Assembly: GCF_043876835.1 (NCBI RefSeq)
Contig: NZ_JBAWJZ010000008.1
Span: 1 to 64,000 of the forward strand
Direction: 5' to 3'
Origin: Yeosuana sp043876835
GTDB lineage: Bacteria; Bacteroidota; Bacteroidia; Flavobacteriales; Flavobacteriaceae
DNA length: 64,000 nt
The position numbers and the translations under genes were made by a program. How positions within the stretch are numbered: the stretch's first letter is position 1; each line of letters starts with the position of its first letter. Positions 22,044-31,668 of the stretch are shown one piece after another. Under the pieces are notes generated by a model, which was given only the letters and a program-made list of their open reading frames with translations, ran no database searches and had not been told where the DNA came from.

Positions 22044-22583
22044 ATGAAGCCATTAAAAGAGTTTACAATTCCTTTTATAGGGTTAAAAATAGGAACTCAT
22101 CATTACGACTATAAAATTGAGAAAGCGTTCTTTGAATATTTTGAGTATGAAGATTTTAATGATGCTCATGTAAACGTTGATGTTTCTTTATTGAAAAACA
22201 CAACTTTGCTGGAGTTAAATTTTAAAATTTCTGGAACAGTTAATATTAATTGTGACATAACTAATGAACCGTTTGATCAAAACATAGAAAATGAATTTGA
22301 TTTAGTGGTAAATTTTGGAGAAGAATATAATGATGAAAACATCGATATTTTAATTCTTCCCCATGGAGCTTATGAAATTAATATTCAACAATATATTTAT
22401 GAATTGATTGTACTTGCAGTACCAATTAAACGCATTCACCCAGGAGTTGAAGATGGAACATTAAGTTCAGACATACTTGAAAAATTAAAAGAGTTAAGCC
22501 CAAAGCTTGACGACGAACAAAAAGAAGATAAGGAAATTGATCCTCGTTGGAATACATTAAAGAAACTATTAACGGATAAATAA
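22044..22583 (+). CDS. DUF177/YceD family protein
   Basis: 179 aa from the ATG at 22044; a GTG at 22038 would add two residues. It has an acidic C-terminus and the DUF177 pattern (VNINCDITNEPF in place of the usual Cys-rich CxRCLxP strand, then the VPIKRIHP block). It almost always precedes rpmF, as here, and the family has been linked to 23S rRNA or ribosome maturation. The cysteine motif is reduced, as is common in Bacteroidetes. Confidence 0.85.
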   Translation: MKPLKEFTIPFIGLKIGTHHYDYKIEKAFFEYFEYEDFNDAHVNVDVSLLKNTTLLELNFKISGTVNINCDITNEPFDQNIENEFDLVVNFGEEYNDENIDILILPHGAYEINIQQYIYELIVLAVPIKRIHPGVEDGTLSSDILEKLKELSPKLDDEQKEDKEIDPRWNTLKKLLTDK

Positions 22584-22592
22584 ATATAGAAA

Positions 22593-22796
22593 ATGGCACA
22601 TCCTAAGAGAAAAATCTCTAAAACAAGAAGAGATAAAAGAAGAACTCATTATAAAGCAACTGCGCCACAGATTGCTACTTGTCCTACAACCGGAGAAGCT
22701 CACTTATATCATAGAGCTCACTGGCATGAAGGTAAATTATATTACAGAGGTCAAGTTTTAATTGACAATACTGAAGCGGTAGAAAATGTAGCTTAA
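22593..22796 (+). CDS. rpmF: 50S ribosomal protein L32
   Basis: 67 aa. It starts MAHPKRKISKTRRDKRRTHY with the downstream TCPTTGEAHLYHRAH segment, typical of Bacteroidetes L32. It is 9 nt after the DUF177 gene and followed by a strong terminator. Confidence 0.97.
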   Translation: MAHPKRKISKTRRDKRRTHYKATAPQIATCPTTGEAHLYHRAHWHEGKLYYRGQVLIDNTEAVENVA

Positions 22797-22820
22797 AAAA
22801 ATCGAACTTTAATAATAAAG

Positions 22821-22844
22821 CGCTCACATGTGAGCGTTTTTTTT
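22821..22844 (+). terminator. Intrinsic terminator after rpmF
   Basis: The perfect palindrome CGCTCACATGTGAGCG (22821-22836) is followed by eight T residues. Confidence 0.9.
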
Positions 22845-22926
22845 ATGATAAGTTTTTGTATCAGCCAAAAACACCTTAATTTGCACGATATTAGATCAAA
22901 ATTTAGTATTTTAAACAAATTTTTGA

Positions 22927-22960
22927 ATTTTTTGGTCAATTTTTGTGATTTTTTGGTCAA
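22927..22960 (+). promoter_or_regulatory. Two direct repeats ahead of fabH
   Basis: ATTTTTTGGTCAA occurs at 22927-22939 and 22948-22960, exactly 21 bp apart (two helical turns), ending 16 bp before the fabH start. It is a plausible regulator binding site for the fatty-acid initiation genes; binding is inferred. Confidence 0.45.
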
Positions 22961-22975
22961 ATTAACTATAAAGTT

Positions 22976-23977
22976 ATGAGTAAAATTTCAGCAGCAATTA
23001 CAGCTGTAGGTGCATATGTACCTGAATATGTGTTAACCAATCAAATTCTTGAAACCATGGTAGACACAAATGATGAGTGGATTACCTCTAGAACAGGAAT
23101 AAAGGAGCGTCGAATTCTTAAAGACGTCGGAAAAGGAACTTCTTATTTGGCTATTAAAGCCGCCCAAGACCTTATTAATAAAAAAGGAATAGACCCTAAA
23201 GATATTGAACTAATTATTGTTGCCACTGCAACACCAGACATGAAAGCGGCATCAACAGCTGCTTTTACTGCTTCAAATATAGGAGCGGTTAATGCCTTTT
23301 CATTTGATTTAGATGCTGCTTGTTCAAGCTTTTTATTTGGAATGTCTGTTGCAGCTAGATATATTGAATCAGGAAGATATAAAAATGTGCTTTTAATAGG
23401 AGCAGATAAAATGTCTTCAATGATTAATTATACAGATAGGGCAACATGTATTATATTTGGAGATGGAGCTGGAGCTGTATTATTTGAACCTAATACAGAA
23501 AGCTTAGGGCTTCAAGACGAATATTTAAGAAGCGATGGAACAGGTAGAGAGTTTTTACAGGCCACTTATGGAGGATCTTCATATCCGATTACAACTGAAG
23601 CTATAGAAAACAATAAACAATTTGCTTTTCAAGAAGGGCAAACTGTTTTTAAAAATGCTGTTTTCAATATGGCTGATGCTACTGTAAAAATTTTAGAAAA
23701 AAATAATCTAACCAAAGATGATGTAAGTTGGTTGGTAGCGCACCAAGCTAACAAGCGTATTGTTGATGCTACAGCTAAAAGAATAGAGTTGGAGGAACAA
23801 AAGGTAATGATGAACATACATAAGTATGGAAATACTACATCAGCTACGTTACCATTATTATTAAATGACTATGAGTCACAACTAAAAAAAGGGGATAATT
23901 TAATTTTTGCCGCCTTCGGAGGTGGATTTAATTGGGGATCCATTTACTTAAAATGGGCATATAATTCAAAAAAATAA
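22976..23977 (+). CDS. fabH: Beta-ketoacyl-ACP synthase III
   Basis: 333 aa. The catalytic Cys is in DLDAACSSFLFG, His in VAHQANKRI and Asn in KYGNTTSATLP. It condenses acetyl-CoA with malonyl-ACP to start fatty-acid synthesis. It is followed after 18 nt by accB and then accC, coupling initiation with malonyl-CoA supply. Confidence 0.96.
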   Translation: MSKISAAITAVGAYVPEYVLTNQILETMVDTNDEWITSRTGIKERRILKDVGKGTSYLAIKAAQDLINKKGIDPKDIELIIVATATPDMKAASTAAFTASNIGAVNAFSFDLDAACSSFLFGMSVAARYIESGRYKNVLLIGADKMSSMINYTDRATCIIFGDGAGAVLFEPNTESLGLQDEYLRSDGTGREFLQATYGGSSYPITTEAIENNKQFAFQEGQTVFKNAVFNMADATVKILEKNNLTKDDVSWLVAHQANKRIVDATAKRIELEEQKVMMNIHKYGNTTSATLPLLLNDYESQLKKGDNLIFAAFGGGFNWGSIYLKWAYNSKK

Positions 23978-23995
23978 CTAACAAACAACAAAATT

Positions 23996-24484
23996 ATGGA
24001 TTTAAAGGATATTCAAAACTTAATCAAGTTTGTAGCTAAATCAGGGGCAAGTGAGGTTAAACTTGAGATGGAGGATATTAAAATCACTATCAAAACTGGG
24101 TCAGATCCAGAAACCACAGCAATACAATATGCTCCAGTAGCAACACATATGCCACAAATGGTAGCGCAAATGCCAGAATCTAAACCTCAATTTGAAGGTC
24201 AAACTGTAGCGCAACCAGCTATTAAGGCAGACGATAATTCAAAATACATTACAATAAAATCACCAATCATTGGAACATTTTATAGAAAACCATCTCCAGA
24301 TAAACCATTATTTGTTGAGGTTGGGCAAACCATTTCTGAAGGAGATGTATTATGTATTATTGAAGCCATGAAACTTTTCAATGAAATAGAATCTGAAGTT
24401 TCTGGAAAAATTGTTAAAATTTTAGTTGATGACTCTTCTCCGGTAGAATTTGATCAACCATTATTTTTAGTAGATCCGTCATAA
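23996..24484 (+). CDS. accB: Acetyl-CoA carboxylase biotin carboxyl carrier protein
   Basis: 162 aa. It has an N-terminal KDIQNLIKFVAKSGASEVKL helix region, a Pro/Gln-rich linker and a C-terminal biotinyl domain with the biotin-accepting Lys in EAMKLFNEIE. Lies between fabH and accC on the same strand. Confidence 0.96.
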   Translation: MDLKDIQNLIKFVAKSGASEVKLEMEDIKITIKTGSDPETTAIQYAPVATHMPQMVAQMPESKPQFEGQTVAQPAIKADDNSKYITIKSPIIGTFYRKPSPDKPLFVEVGQTISEGDVLCIIEAMKLFNEIESEVSGKIVKILVDDSSPVEFDQPLFLVDPS

Positions 24485-24487
24485 CCC

Positions 24488-24560
24488 ATTAAAAATTCCA
24501 ATACTCAAAACTCAAAATCCAGTAAATGGAATTTGGTGATTGGAATTTGAAATTTTTAAT
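24488..24560. repeat. Intergenic imperfect hairpin between accB and accC
   Basis: ATTAAAAATTCCAAT (24488-24502) faces ATTGGAATTTGAAATTTTT (from 24539) with further pairing between. It resembles the short dispersed TTCCAA/TTGGAA palindromic repeats seen in flavobacterial genomes. Confidence 0.45.
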
Positions 24561-24570
24561 ACTAAAAGTT

Positions 24571-25923
24571 ATGTTTAAAAAAATACTAATTGCCAATAGA
24601 GGAGAAATAGCACTACGTGTTATTAGAACCTGTAAAGAAATGGGCATTAAAACCGTAGCTGTTTATTCTACAGCTGATGCAGAAAGCTTGCATGTTAAAT
24701 TTGCTGATGAAGCTGTTTGCATTGGCCCTCCTTCAAGCTCAGAATCGTATTTAAAAATGTCAAATATCATAGCGGCAGCAGAAATTACAAATGCTGATGC
24801 TATTCATCCAGGATATGGATTCTTATCAGAAAACTCCAAATTCTCTAAAATTTGTGGTGAGCACGGTATAAAATTTATAGGTGCTTCTCCTGAAATGATT
24901 GATAGAATGGGAGATAAAGCTTCAGCAAAAGCTACAATGAAAGCAGCAGGAGTTCCATGTGTCCCAGGAAGCGAAGGCATTATAGAGAACTTTGAGTCTT
25001 GTGAAAAACTAGCATTAGAAGTTGGATATCCAGTGATGCTTAAAGCAACAGCAGGTGGTGGTGGAAAAGGCATGCGTGCTGTTTGGAAACCAGAAAAATT
25101 AAGAGAAGCATGGGATTCTGCTCGTCAGGAAGCAAAAGCAGCATTTGGAAATGACGGAATGTACATGGAAAAACTCATTGAAGAGCCAAGACACATAGAG
25201 ATTCAAGTTGTAGGCGATTCTACTGGAAAAGCTTGTCATTTATCAGAAAGAGATTGCTCAATTCAACGGCGTCATCAAAAATTAACAGAAGAAGTTCCTT
25301 CTCCATTTATGACAACTGAATTACGCACTAAAATGGGAGAAGCAGCGGTTAAAGCAGCAGAATATATTAAATATGAAGGTGCAGGAACTATAGAATTTCT
25401 AGTTGACAAACATAGAAATTTTTATTTCATGGAAATGAATACTCGTATTCAGGTTGAGCATCCGATTACCGAACAGGTAATAGATTTTGATTTAATTCGT
25501 GAACAAATTTTAGTAGCTGCAGGAGTGCCAATTTCTGGTAAAAACTATACTCCAAAATTACACGCTATTGAATGTAGAATTAATGCTGAAGACCCATTTA
25601 ACGGATTCAGACCATCACCAGGAAAAATAACAACACTACATGCGCCAGGAGGTCATGGTGTTCGTTTAGATACACATGTATATGCAGGATACACTATTCC
25701 TCCAAATTACGATTCAATGATAGCCAAGTTAATTACAACGGCGCAAACCAGAGAAGAGGCTATTAATAAAATGAAACGAGCCTTAGAGGAGTTTGTTATA
25801 GAAGGTGTGAAAACCACCATTCCTTTCCACCTACAACTTATGGATCATCCAGATTATTTAGCAGGTAACTACACCACTAAGTTTATGGAAGACTTTGTTA
25901 TAGAAAAACAAATAGAAGAATAA
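24571..25923 (+). CDS. accC: Acetyl-CoA carboxylase biotin carboxylase subunit
   Basis: 450 aa from the ATG at 24571 (MFKKILIANRGEIALRV), the standard family start. The upstream in-frame ATG at 24526 lies in the intergenic palindrome and is rejected. ATP-grasp motifs KATAGGGGKGMR and EMNTRIQVEHPITE are present. It carboxylates biotin on AccB. Downstream terminator closes the operon. Confidence 0.97.
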   Translation: MFKKILIANRGEIALRVIRTCKEMGIKTVAVYSTADAESLHVKFADEAVCIGPPSSSESYLKMSNIIAAAEITNADAIHPGYGFLSENSKFSKICGEHGIKFIGASPEMIDRMGDKASAKATMKAAGVPCVPGSEGIIENFESCEKLALEVGYPVMLKATAGGGGKGMRAVWKPEKLREAWDSARQEAKAAFGNDGMYMEKLIEEPRHIEIQVVGDSTGKACHLSERDCSIQRRHQKLTEEVPSPFMTTELRTKMGEAAVKAAEYIKYEGAGTIEFLVDKHRNFYFMEMNTRIQVEHPITEQVIDFDLIREQILVAAGVPISGKNYTPKLHAIECRINAEDPFNGFRPSPGKITTLHAPGGHGVRLDTHVYAGYTIPPNYDSMIAKLITTAQTREEAINKMKRALEEFVIEGVKTTIPFHLQLMDHPDYLAGNYTTKFMEDFVIEKQIEE

Positions 25924-25930
25924 AGTATAA

Positions 25931-25960
25931 AAAACTCCGAAAATTTTTCGGAGTTTTTTT
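25931..25960 (+). terminator. Intrinsic terminator after accC
   Basis: AACTCCGAAAA (25933-25943) pairs with TTTTCGGAGTT (25945-25955), followed by a T run. Confidence 0.9.
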
Positions 25961-26089
25961 ATAGTGTTCCTATTTATATTTTTATAAAAGGCTGAACGAT
26001 TTCATAACTTTTTTAGTTTACAAAAAAGAATCTCACTACTATCCACGACACAAAAAATTTAGTACATTTCGGTACTTAAAATTTACTCG

Positions 26090-27205
26090 GTGAATTTATC
26101 ATATTGGGAAATAAAATCATGGTTTACCAACATAGATTATACTATAGTTGGTAGTGGTATTGTAGGGCTATCTTGTGCACTGAGTTTAAAAGAAAGGTTT
26201 CCTAATGCCAATATATTAATTCTTGAAAAAGGCACTTTGCCGCAAGGAGCCAGTACAAAAAATGCCGGATTTGCTTGTTTTGGTAGCTTAAGCGAAATAT
26301 TAGATGATTTAACAACGCATTCTGAAGAAGAAGTTTTGGAAATTGTTTCAAAAAGAGTTGAAGGATTACAGCTTTTAAGAAAAAATTTAGGAGACGAAGC
26401 CATAAATTATTTGCAATATGGTGGCTACGAGCTGTTTCCTGAAGAAGATGAAGGTCTCTATGAAATCTGCTTATCAAAGAGAGAACAAATAAACTCATTA
26501 CTAAACCCTATTTTTAAAGACGATGTTTTTAGCTTAAAAGAGAATAGTTTTAACTACAAAAACATTAAGCAAGGTTACATCTTCAATCAGTTTGAAGGGC
26601 AAATTGATACAGGATTAATGATGGAAACATTATTACAAAAAGCGCAATCAAAAGGAATTAAAATACTTAACAATATTGTGGTTGAAGATTATGACGAATC
26701 CAATAATTCTGTTTTAGTAAAAACCAATATTTTTGAATTTTTAACTTCAAAGCTTCTTATAGCAACCAATGGTTTTGCTTCCGAATTAATAAGTGAACCT
26801 GTAAAACCAGCAAGAGCGCAGGTTTTAATAACCAAACCAATTAAAGACTTGCACATCAAGGGCACGTTTCATCTAAACAAAGGGTATTTTTATTTTAGAA
26901 ATATAAATGACAGAATTCTATTTGGTGGAGGCAGACATTTAGATTTTAAAGGCGAAGAAACCACTGCATTATCGCAAACCATCCTAATACAAAGCAACTT
27001 AGAAACTATTTTAAAAAATATTATTTTGCCAAACACACCATTTGAAATAGAGCATAGATGGAGTGGTATTATGGGAGTTGGAAATCAAAAAAAGGCCATT
27101 GTAAAACAATTAAGCAATCATGTGTTTTGTGGCGTAAGACTTGGTGGCATGGGAATAGCAATAGGATCTACAATAGGGAATGATTTAGCACAGTTAATTG
27201 ATTAA
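26090..27205 (+). CDS. FAD-dependent oxidoreductase, DAO family
   Basis: 371 aa, GTG start. The dinucleotide-binding motif VGSGIVGLSCALS is at about residues 21-33, STKNAGFACFG follows, and the C-terminal GGMGIAIGSTIGN FAD contact is present. It belongs to the D-amino-acid oxidase/sarcosine oxidase fold; substrate unknown. One base separates it from mtgA, so they are co-transcribed. Confidence 0.85.
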   Translation: MNLSYWEIKSWFTNIDYTIVGSGIVGLSCALSLKERFPNANILILEKGTLPQGASTKNAGFACFGSLSEILDDLTTHSEEEVLEIVSKRVEGLQLLRKNLGDEAINYLQYGGYELFPEEDEGLYEICLSKREQINSLLNPIFKDDVFSLKENSFNYKNIKQGYIFNQFEGQIDTGLMMETLLQKAQSKGIKILNNIVVEDYDESNNSVLVKTNIFEFLTSKLLIATNGFASELISEPVKPARAQVLITKPIKDLHIKGTFHLNKGYFYFRNINDRILFGGGRHLDFKGEETTALSQTILIQSNLETILKNIILPNTPFEIEHRWSGIMGVGNQKKAIVKQLSNHVFCGVRLGGMGIAIGSTIGNDLAQLID

Positions 27206-27206
27206 T

Positions 27207-27893
27207 ATGATAAAGAAATTATTCAAATTCGTATATAAATTAATCTTTTGGTTATTTGTGTTTTCAATCGCCATTGTTATTTTGTACAAGTGGGTTCCTG
27301 TACCCATTACACCTTTGATGCTTATTAGAAATGTTGAACAACTTCAGGATGGCAAAAAAGTAACTTTAAAACACGATTGGGTTCCTATTGAAGAAATTTC
27401 AAAAAATTTACAGTTAGCCGTAATTTGTAGCGAAGATCAAAACTTTTTAAATCATAATGGGTTCGACATGAAAGCCATTGAAAAAGCGATTGACTATAAT
27501 AAAAAAGGAAAACGAGTAAGAGGCGCAAGTTCTATTAGTCAGCAAACAGCCAAAAACGTTTTTTTATGGCCACAACGTAGTTGGTTTCGCAAAGGGTTGG
27601 AAACGTATTTCACGTTTTTAATTGAGTTATTCTGGTCTAAAGAGCGTATCATGGAAGTCTATTTAAATAGTATTGAAATGGGTAATGGTATTTACGGTGT
27701 TGAAGAAGCATCTAAATTTTGGTTTAAAAAACCAGCCATAAAACTTAATAGAAATGAAGCAGCAGCTATTGCAGCTATTTTACCAAATCCTTTAAAATAC
27801 AGAGCAAATCCAGCTACAAATTATATCCAAGGAAGAAAAAACTGGATTGTTCGCCAGATGAATTTCTTTGGTCCTTTAGACTATAACCATTAG
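27207..27893 (+). CDS. mtgA: Monofunctional peptidoglycan transglycosylase
   Basis: 228 aa from the ATG at 27207, one nt after the upstream stop. It has one N-terminal membrane segment (about 10-28) and a GT51 domain with the catalytic AVICSEDQNFLNHNG (Glu), the GASSISQQTAKN block and KERIMEVYLNSIEMG. It polymerises lipid II outside the inner membrane. Confidence 0.93.
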   Translation: MIKKLFKFVYKLIFWLFVFSIAIVILYKWVPVPITPLMLIRNVEQLQDGKKVTLKHDWVPIEEISKNLQLAVICSEDQNFLNHNGFDMKAIEKAIDYNKKGKRVRGASSISQQTAKNVFLWPQRSWFRKGLETYFTFLIELFWSKERIMEVYLNSIEMGNGIYGVEEASKFWFKKPAIKLNRNEAAAIAAILPNPLKYRANPATNYIQGRKNWIVRQMNFFGPLDYNH

Positions 27894-27894
27894 A

Positions 27895-28356
27895 ATGACA
27901 AATAACCTAGACGTGAAAAAGCTTCTATACAATCAATGCTTTGATTTTATAGAAAACAGATTGCTTACCATAAAAAGTAGTATAAATGATATTCAGGAAG
28001 CGTTAAATTCTGAAACAAAAAACTCTTCAGGAGATAAGCACGAAACTGGTCGTGCCATGTTGCAGATTGATATGGAAAAGGCAGGTAATCAACTTAACGA
28101 AATCCAAAAAATCAAAGACATATTAAAGAAAGTAGACATTACGAAACGCACTGAAACTGTTAGATTAGGAAGCGTTGTTTATACTTCAAAGGCTAATTAT
28201 TTTATTGCTATTAGTGCTGGAAATATTACCGTTGAAGACAAACAATTTTATGCTATTGCAACAGATACACCTATTGGGCAATTGTTGGCTTCAAAAAGCG
28301 TTGGAGATGAAATTGTTTTTAGGGATGAAAAAATCAGAATTGAAAGTGTACTGTAA
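27895..28356 (+). CDS. GreA/GreB-like C-terminal domain protein
   Basis: 153 aa. The N-terminal half is helical (about 1-80) and contains a conserved SSGDKHETGRAM element. The C-terminal half (LGSVVYTSKANYFIAISAG, TPIGQLLASKSVGDEI) matches the GreA/GreB FKBP-like fold. Homologues in Flavobacteria are often mislabelled 3-oxoacyl-ACP synthase. Role is probably RNA-polymerase associated, but this is inferred from fold only. It follows mtgA by one nt. Confidence 0.7.
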   Translation: MTNNLDVKKLLYNQCFDFIENRLLTIKSSINDIQEALNSETKNSSGDKHETGRAMLQIDMEKAGNQLNEIQKIKDILKKVDITKRTETVRLGSVVYTSKANYFIAISAGNITVEDKQFYAIATDTPIGQLLASKSVGDEIVFRDEKIRIESVL

Positions 28357-28369
28357 AACGCTTTTTTAA

Positions 28370-29290
28370 TTAATCTTTGTGGATAGAAACACAAATTTTT
28401 AATCCGCTTTTTAAATGAGAATCATGCTCTATAAAAATGGTTTTTTCATTCATTACAGCTTCAATTAAATAACAATTACCATTATAATATGATTGTTTTA
28501 CAACTGCTTTTAAGCTAGAATTTTTAACTACTTTTAATTGATTTGCGTATACTATTCCGTGATTTTCTAGCTCGTTAAATTCCCCAAAAAAAGAAGCAAT
28601 AAGTTTGTTTTCTGGATGACTGAATAACTCTTTTGGCGAATTGTTGGCTATTATTTTTGCACCATCCAACACTATCATTTTATCTGAGTAAGACAACACA
28701 TCATCTTTGTCGTGAGTGGCAACAATGCAAGTAATTTTTTTTGCCTTCAAATATTTAAACAAACTTCTACGTAAAGATTGTTTTTTAAAATTATCGATGT
28801 GACTAAAAGGCTCATCTAACAACAATATTTCAGGTTGTTTGGCAATGGCTCTGGCTAAAGCCACACGTTGTTTTTGTCCGCCACTCAGTTCTTTTACTTT
28901 GGTTTGTGCATACTGTTTTAGTTCTACAACCTCTAAAAGCTCAGAAATTCGTTCTTGTTTTTCTTCCGGAAAAAAATTTGATAAAAAAGCGCCAATGTTT
29001 TCTGAAACTGATGTAAAAGGCATTAAGTCAAATTCTTGAGACACATATTTCATAAATTCTGGGCCAACTATAAGATTATATTTTGGTCCTAGAATTTTTT
29101 CGCTATTCCAAAAAATATTCCCTTCCAATAAGTCATAAGTTCCATACAGCAGTTTCAAAAGAGTGCTTTTACCGGAACCGCTTTCTCCAATGATAGACAG
29201 ATGTTCTCCTTTCTTAACATTAAAACTAATGTTGTTTAAAACGAGTTTATTTTTGTAACCAAAAGAAATGTTTTTTACTTGTAGCATCAT
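28370..29290 (-). CDS. ABC transporter ATP-binding protein
   Basis: 306 aa (a second ATG three bases in is equally good). Walker A GESGSGKST, Q-loop VSQEFDLMP, signature LSGGQKQR, Walker B ILLLDEPFSHID and H-loop ATHDKDD are present. After residue about 225 a small TOBE-like C-terminal part follows. It resembles importer ATPases of the CysA/PotA class. No permease gene is adjacent, so substrate is unknown. Confidence 0.88.
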   Translation of the reverse strand: MMLQVKNISFGYKNKLVLNNISFNVKKGEHLSIIGESGSGKSTLLKLLYGTYDLLEGNIFWNSEKILGPKYNLIVGPEFMKYVSQEFDLMPFTSVSENIGAFLSNFFPEEKQERISELLEVVELKQYAQTKVKELSGGQKQRVALARAIAKQPEILLLDEPFSHIDNFKKQSLRRSLFKYLKAKKITCIVATHDKDDVLSYSDKMIVLDGAKIIANNSPKELFSHPENKLIASFFGEFNELENHGIVYANQLKVVKNSSLKAVVKQSYYNGNCYLIEAVMNEKTIFIEHDSHLKSGLKICVSIHKD

Positions 29291-29305
29291 GCAAAAATAC
29301 CATAA

Positions 29306-29334
29306 AAAAATCGCTTGATTTCCAAGCGATTTTT
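29306..29334 (-). terminator. Terminator after the prolyl oligopeptidase gene
   Basis: AAAAATCGCTTG (29306-29317) pairs with CAAGCGATTTTT (29323-29334) around a 5-nt loop. It sits between the stop of the S9 peptidase and the ABC gene start. Confidence 0.85.
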
Positions 29335-29353
29335 AAATTCTTTAAAGGGTTAA

Positions 29354-31426
29354 CTATCCTTTAACTTTTTCATTTGTTTTACTTGGCAGTACTTCAAATC
29401 CCATATTATAAAGTGTAAATCCAAAAATATCTGCATACTGTTCTATGGTTTTGCTTACAGGAGTCCCAGCACCATGGCCAGCATCCGTTTCAATTCTAAT
29501 CAGTGTTGGGTTTGTGCCCGTTTGTTTGCTTTGTAATTCAGCCGCAAACTTAAAACTGTGCGCAGGTACCACACGGTCATCATGATCACCAGTTGTAACT
29601 AAAGTGGCTGGATAACTTACTCCTTCTTTTACATTATGAACAGGCGAATAGCCTTTTAGATATTCAAACATTTCTTTGCTTTGTTCAGAAGTTCCATAGT
29701 CATAAGCCCAACCAGCACCAGCTGTAAAGGTATGATAACGTAACATGTCTAAAACGCCTACTGCAGGCAGTGCTACTTTAGCCAAATCAGGACGTTGGGT
29801 CATAGTTGCCCCAACTAGTAAACCACCATTTGATCCACCTCTTAAAGCTAAATAATCATAGGATGTATACTTGTTTTGAATTAAATATTCACCAGCAGCA
29901 ATAAAATCGGCAAACACGTTTTGCTTTTTCATTTGAGTGCCCGCATCATGCCATGCTCTTCCATATTCTCCGCCTCCACGTAGATTAGGTACTGCCAATA
30001 CACCGCCTTGTTCCATCCAAACCGCGTTGGTAATGCTAAATGTAGGCGTTAAGCTGATATTGAATCCACCATAACCATATAAAATAGTTGGGTTTTTGCC
30101 ATTCAATTCTATCCCTTTTTTATAGGTAATTATCATAGGTATTTTAGTGCCGTCTTTTGAAGCATAAAACACTTGTTTACTTTCGTAATTATCACTGTTA
30201 AAGTCTATGCTAGGTTTCAAGTAAGGAGCAGTTTCTCCGGTATTTGGGTTTAGAGTATATATACTTCCAGACGTGAAATAATTAGTAAAAGAATAGTATA
30301 AAACTGGGTCTTCTTTTTTACCACTAAAACCACTGGCTGTTCCTAGTCCCGGTAATTTAATTTCTCTGATTAATTCACCTTGATAGTTGTATTGTTTTAC
30401 TTTTGAAATGGCATCAACCATATAATTTGCAAAGAAAAAGCCACCACCTGTTGTTGGGTTTAAAACATATTCTGTTTCAGGAATAACGTCTACCCAATTT
30501 TCTGGAGTTGGGTTTGATGCGTCCACACTTACTATGCGCTTGTTTGGTGCATTTAAATTGGTAACCAAAAACAACTTACTTCCTTCGTTTTCAATTACAG
30601 AAGTATCACTGTCTGTATCATCTAAAACAGTTATTAGTTTACTATTTGGCACAGATAAATCTTTTATATAAAATTTGTTTCCTGATGTGGATACACGCGG
30701 AGTTAACACTAAATATTTATCGTCTTCGGTTACTTGTCCGTATATGTAGCGGTGTTTTTCTTCAGGTTTGCCCCCAAAAATTATTACGTCTTCTTTTTGA
30801 GGAGTTCCTAATTTATGATAGTATACTTTATGTTGATCGGTTTTTGCTGATAATTCGCTTCCTTTTGGTTTGTCGTAGCTTGAATAGTAAAAGCCTTCAT
30901 TTTTATACCATGAAATAGGACTGAATTTCAAATCGATTAATGTGTCTTCTATTATCTCTTTGGTTTCAACATTCATGATTATTGCTTTGCGCCAATCACT
31001 TCCACCTTCAGAAATTGAATAAGCCAAAATACTTCCATCTTTAGAAAAGCTTAAACCACCAAGAGAAATGGTTCCGTCTTTAGAAAATGTGTTTGGATCT
31101 AAAAACATCTCTTCTTTGCTATCGTCTGATTTTCTGTAGTAAACATCTTGGTTTTGTAACCCATCATTTTTCGAAAAATAGGTATAGTTTCCTTCTTTAA
31201 AAGGAGAACTTATTTTTTCGTAATTCCACAAACTTGTAAGACGTTCTTTAAGTTCTTTTCTAAAAGGAATTTGGTCTAAATAGTTAAAAGTAGTTTTGTT
31301 TTGAGATTTCACCCAAGCTTCTGTTTCTGGACTTCTGTCGTCTTCTAACCAACGATATGGGTCTTTAACTTCAACACCAAAATACGTGTTAACAGTGTCA
31401 ACGGTTTTAGTTTCAGGATAATTCAC
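29354..31426 (-). CDS. Prolyl oligopeptidase family serine peptidase (S9A)
   Basis: 690 aa from a GTG at 31426. The beta-propeller covers about 70-400 and the alpha/beta-hydrolase about 410-680. GGSNGGLLVG has the catalytic Ser, DHDDRVVPAHS the Asp and DAGHGAGT the His. Upstream sequence on the same strand encodes a lipoprotein-like signal (TVISLIACKKEPSEKKVIA) joined in frame to this start, but an in-frame TAG precedes it and a one-base shift would connect it to a further hydrophobic start. The natural start is therefore probably about 90 bp upstream, with a frameshift in the signal peptide. Confidence 0.9.
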   Translation of the reverse strand: MNYPETKTVDTVNTYFGVEVKDPYRWLEDDRSPETEAWVKSQNKTTFNYLDQIPFRKELKERLTSLWNYEKISSPFKEGNYTYFSKNDGLQNQDVYYRKSDDSKEEMFLDPNTFSKDGTISLGGLSFSKDGSILAYSISEGGSDWRKAIIMNVETKEIIEDTLIDLKFSPISWYKNEGFYYSSYDKPKGSELSAKTDQHKVYYHKLGTPQKEDVIIFGGKPEEKHRYIYGQVTEDDKYLVLTPRVSTSGNKFYIKDLSVPNSKLITVLDDTDSDTSVIENEGSKLFLVTNLNAPNKRIVSVDASNPTPENWVDVIPETEYVLNPTTGGGFFFANYMVDAISKVKQYNYQGELIREIKLPGLGTASGFSGKKEDPVLYYSFTNYFTSGSIYTLNPNTGETAPYLKPSIDFNSDNYESKQVFYASKDGTKIPMIITYKKGIELNGKNPTILYGYGGFNISLTPTFSITNAVWMEQGGVLAVPNLRGGGEYGRAWHDAGTQMKKQNVFADFIAAGEYLIQNKYTSYDYLALRGGSNGGLLVGATMTQRPDLAKVALPAVGVLDMLRYHTFTAGAGWAYDYGTSEQSKEMFEYLKGYSPVHNVKEGVSYPATLVTTGDHDDRVVPAHSFKFAAELQSKQTGTNPTLIRIETDAGHGAGTPVSKTIEQYADIFGFTLYNMGFEVLPSKTNEKVKG

Positions 31427-31668
31427 AGCTATTACTTTTTTTTCTGAGGGTTCTTTTTTACAAGCTATAAGAGAAATAACTGTAAAATGCTAATGTAAAT
31501 TTTTTTAATGATAGATGATTTGTTCAAAAATAATCAAAAAAAAGCTTTTGCATTTTAAAGTAAAAGTTTAATTATGTTTAATATGAAGAAGGATTTATAT
31601 AAAACTCTTTCAACCAGGATTATTATAAATTAAATATTATTTCTAAATAAAGTTGTACTATAGTTTTC

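Noticed and set aside
24526..24570. Extended accC start at 24526
   Set aside because: It encodes palindromic repeat sequence; the family start MFKKILIANRGE lies at 24571.
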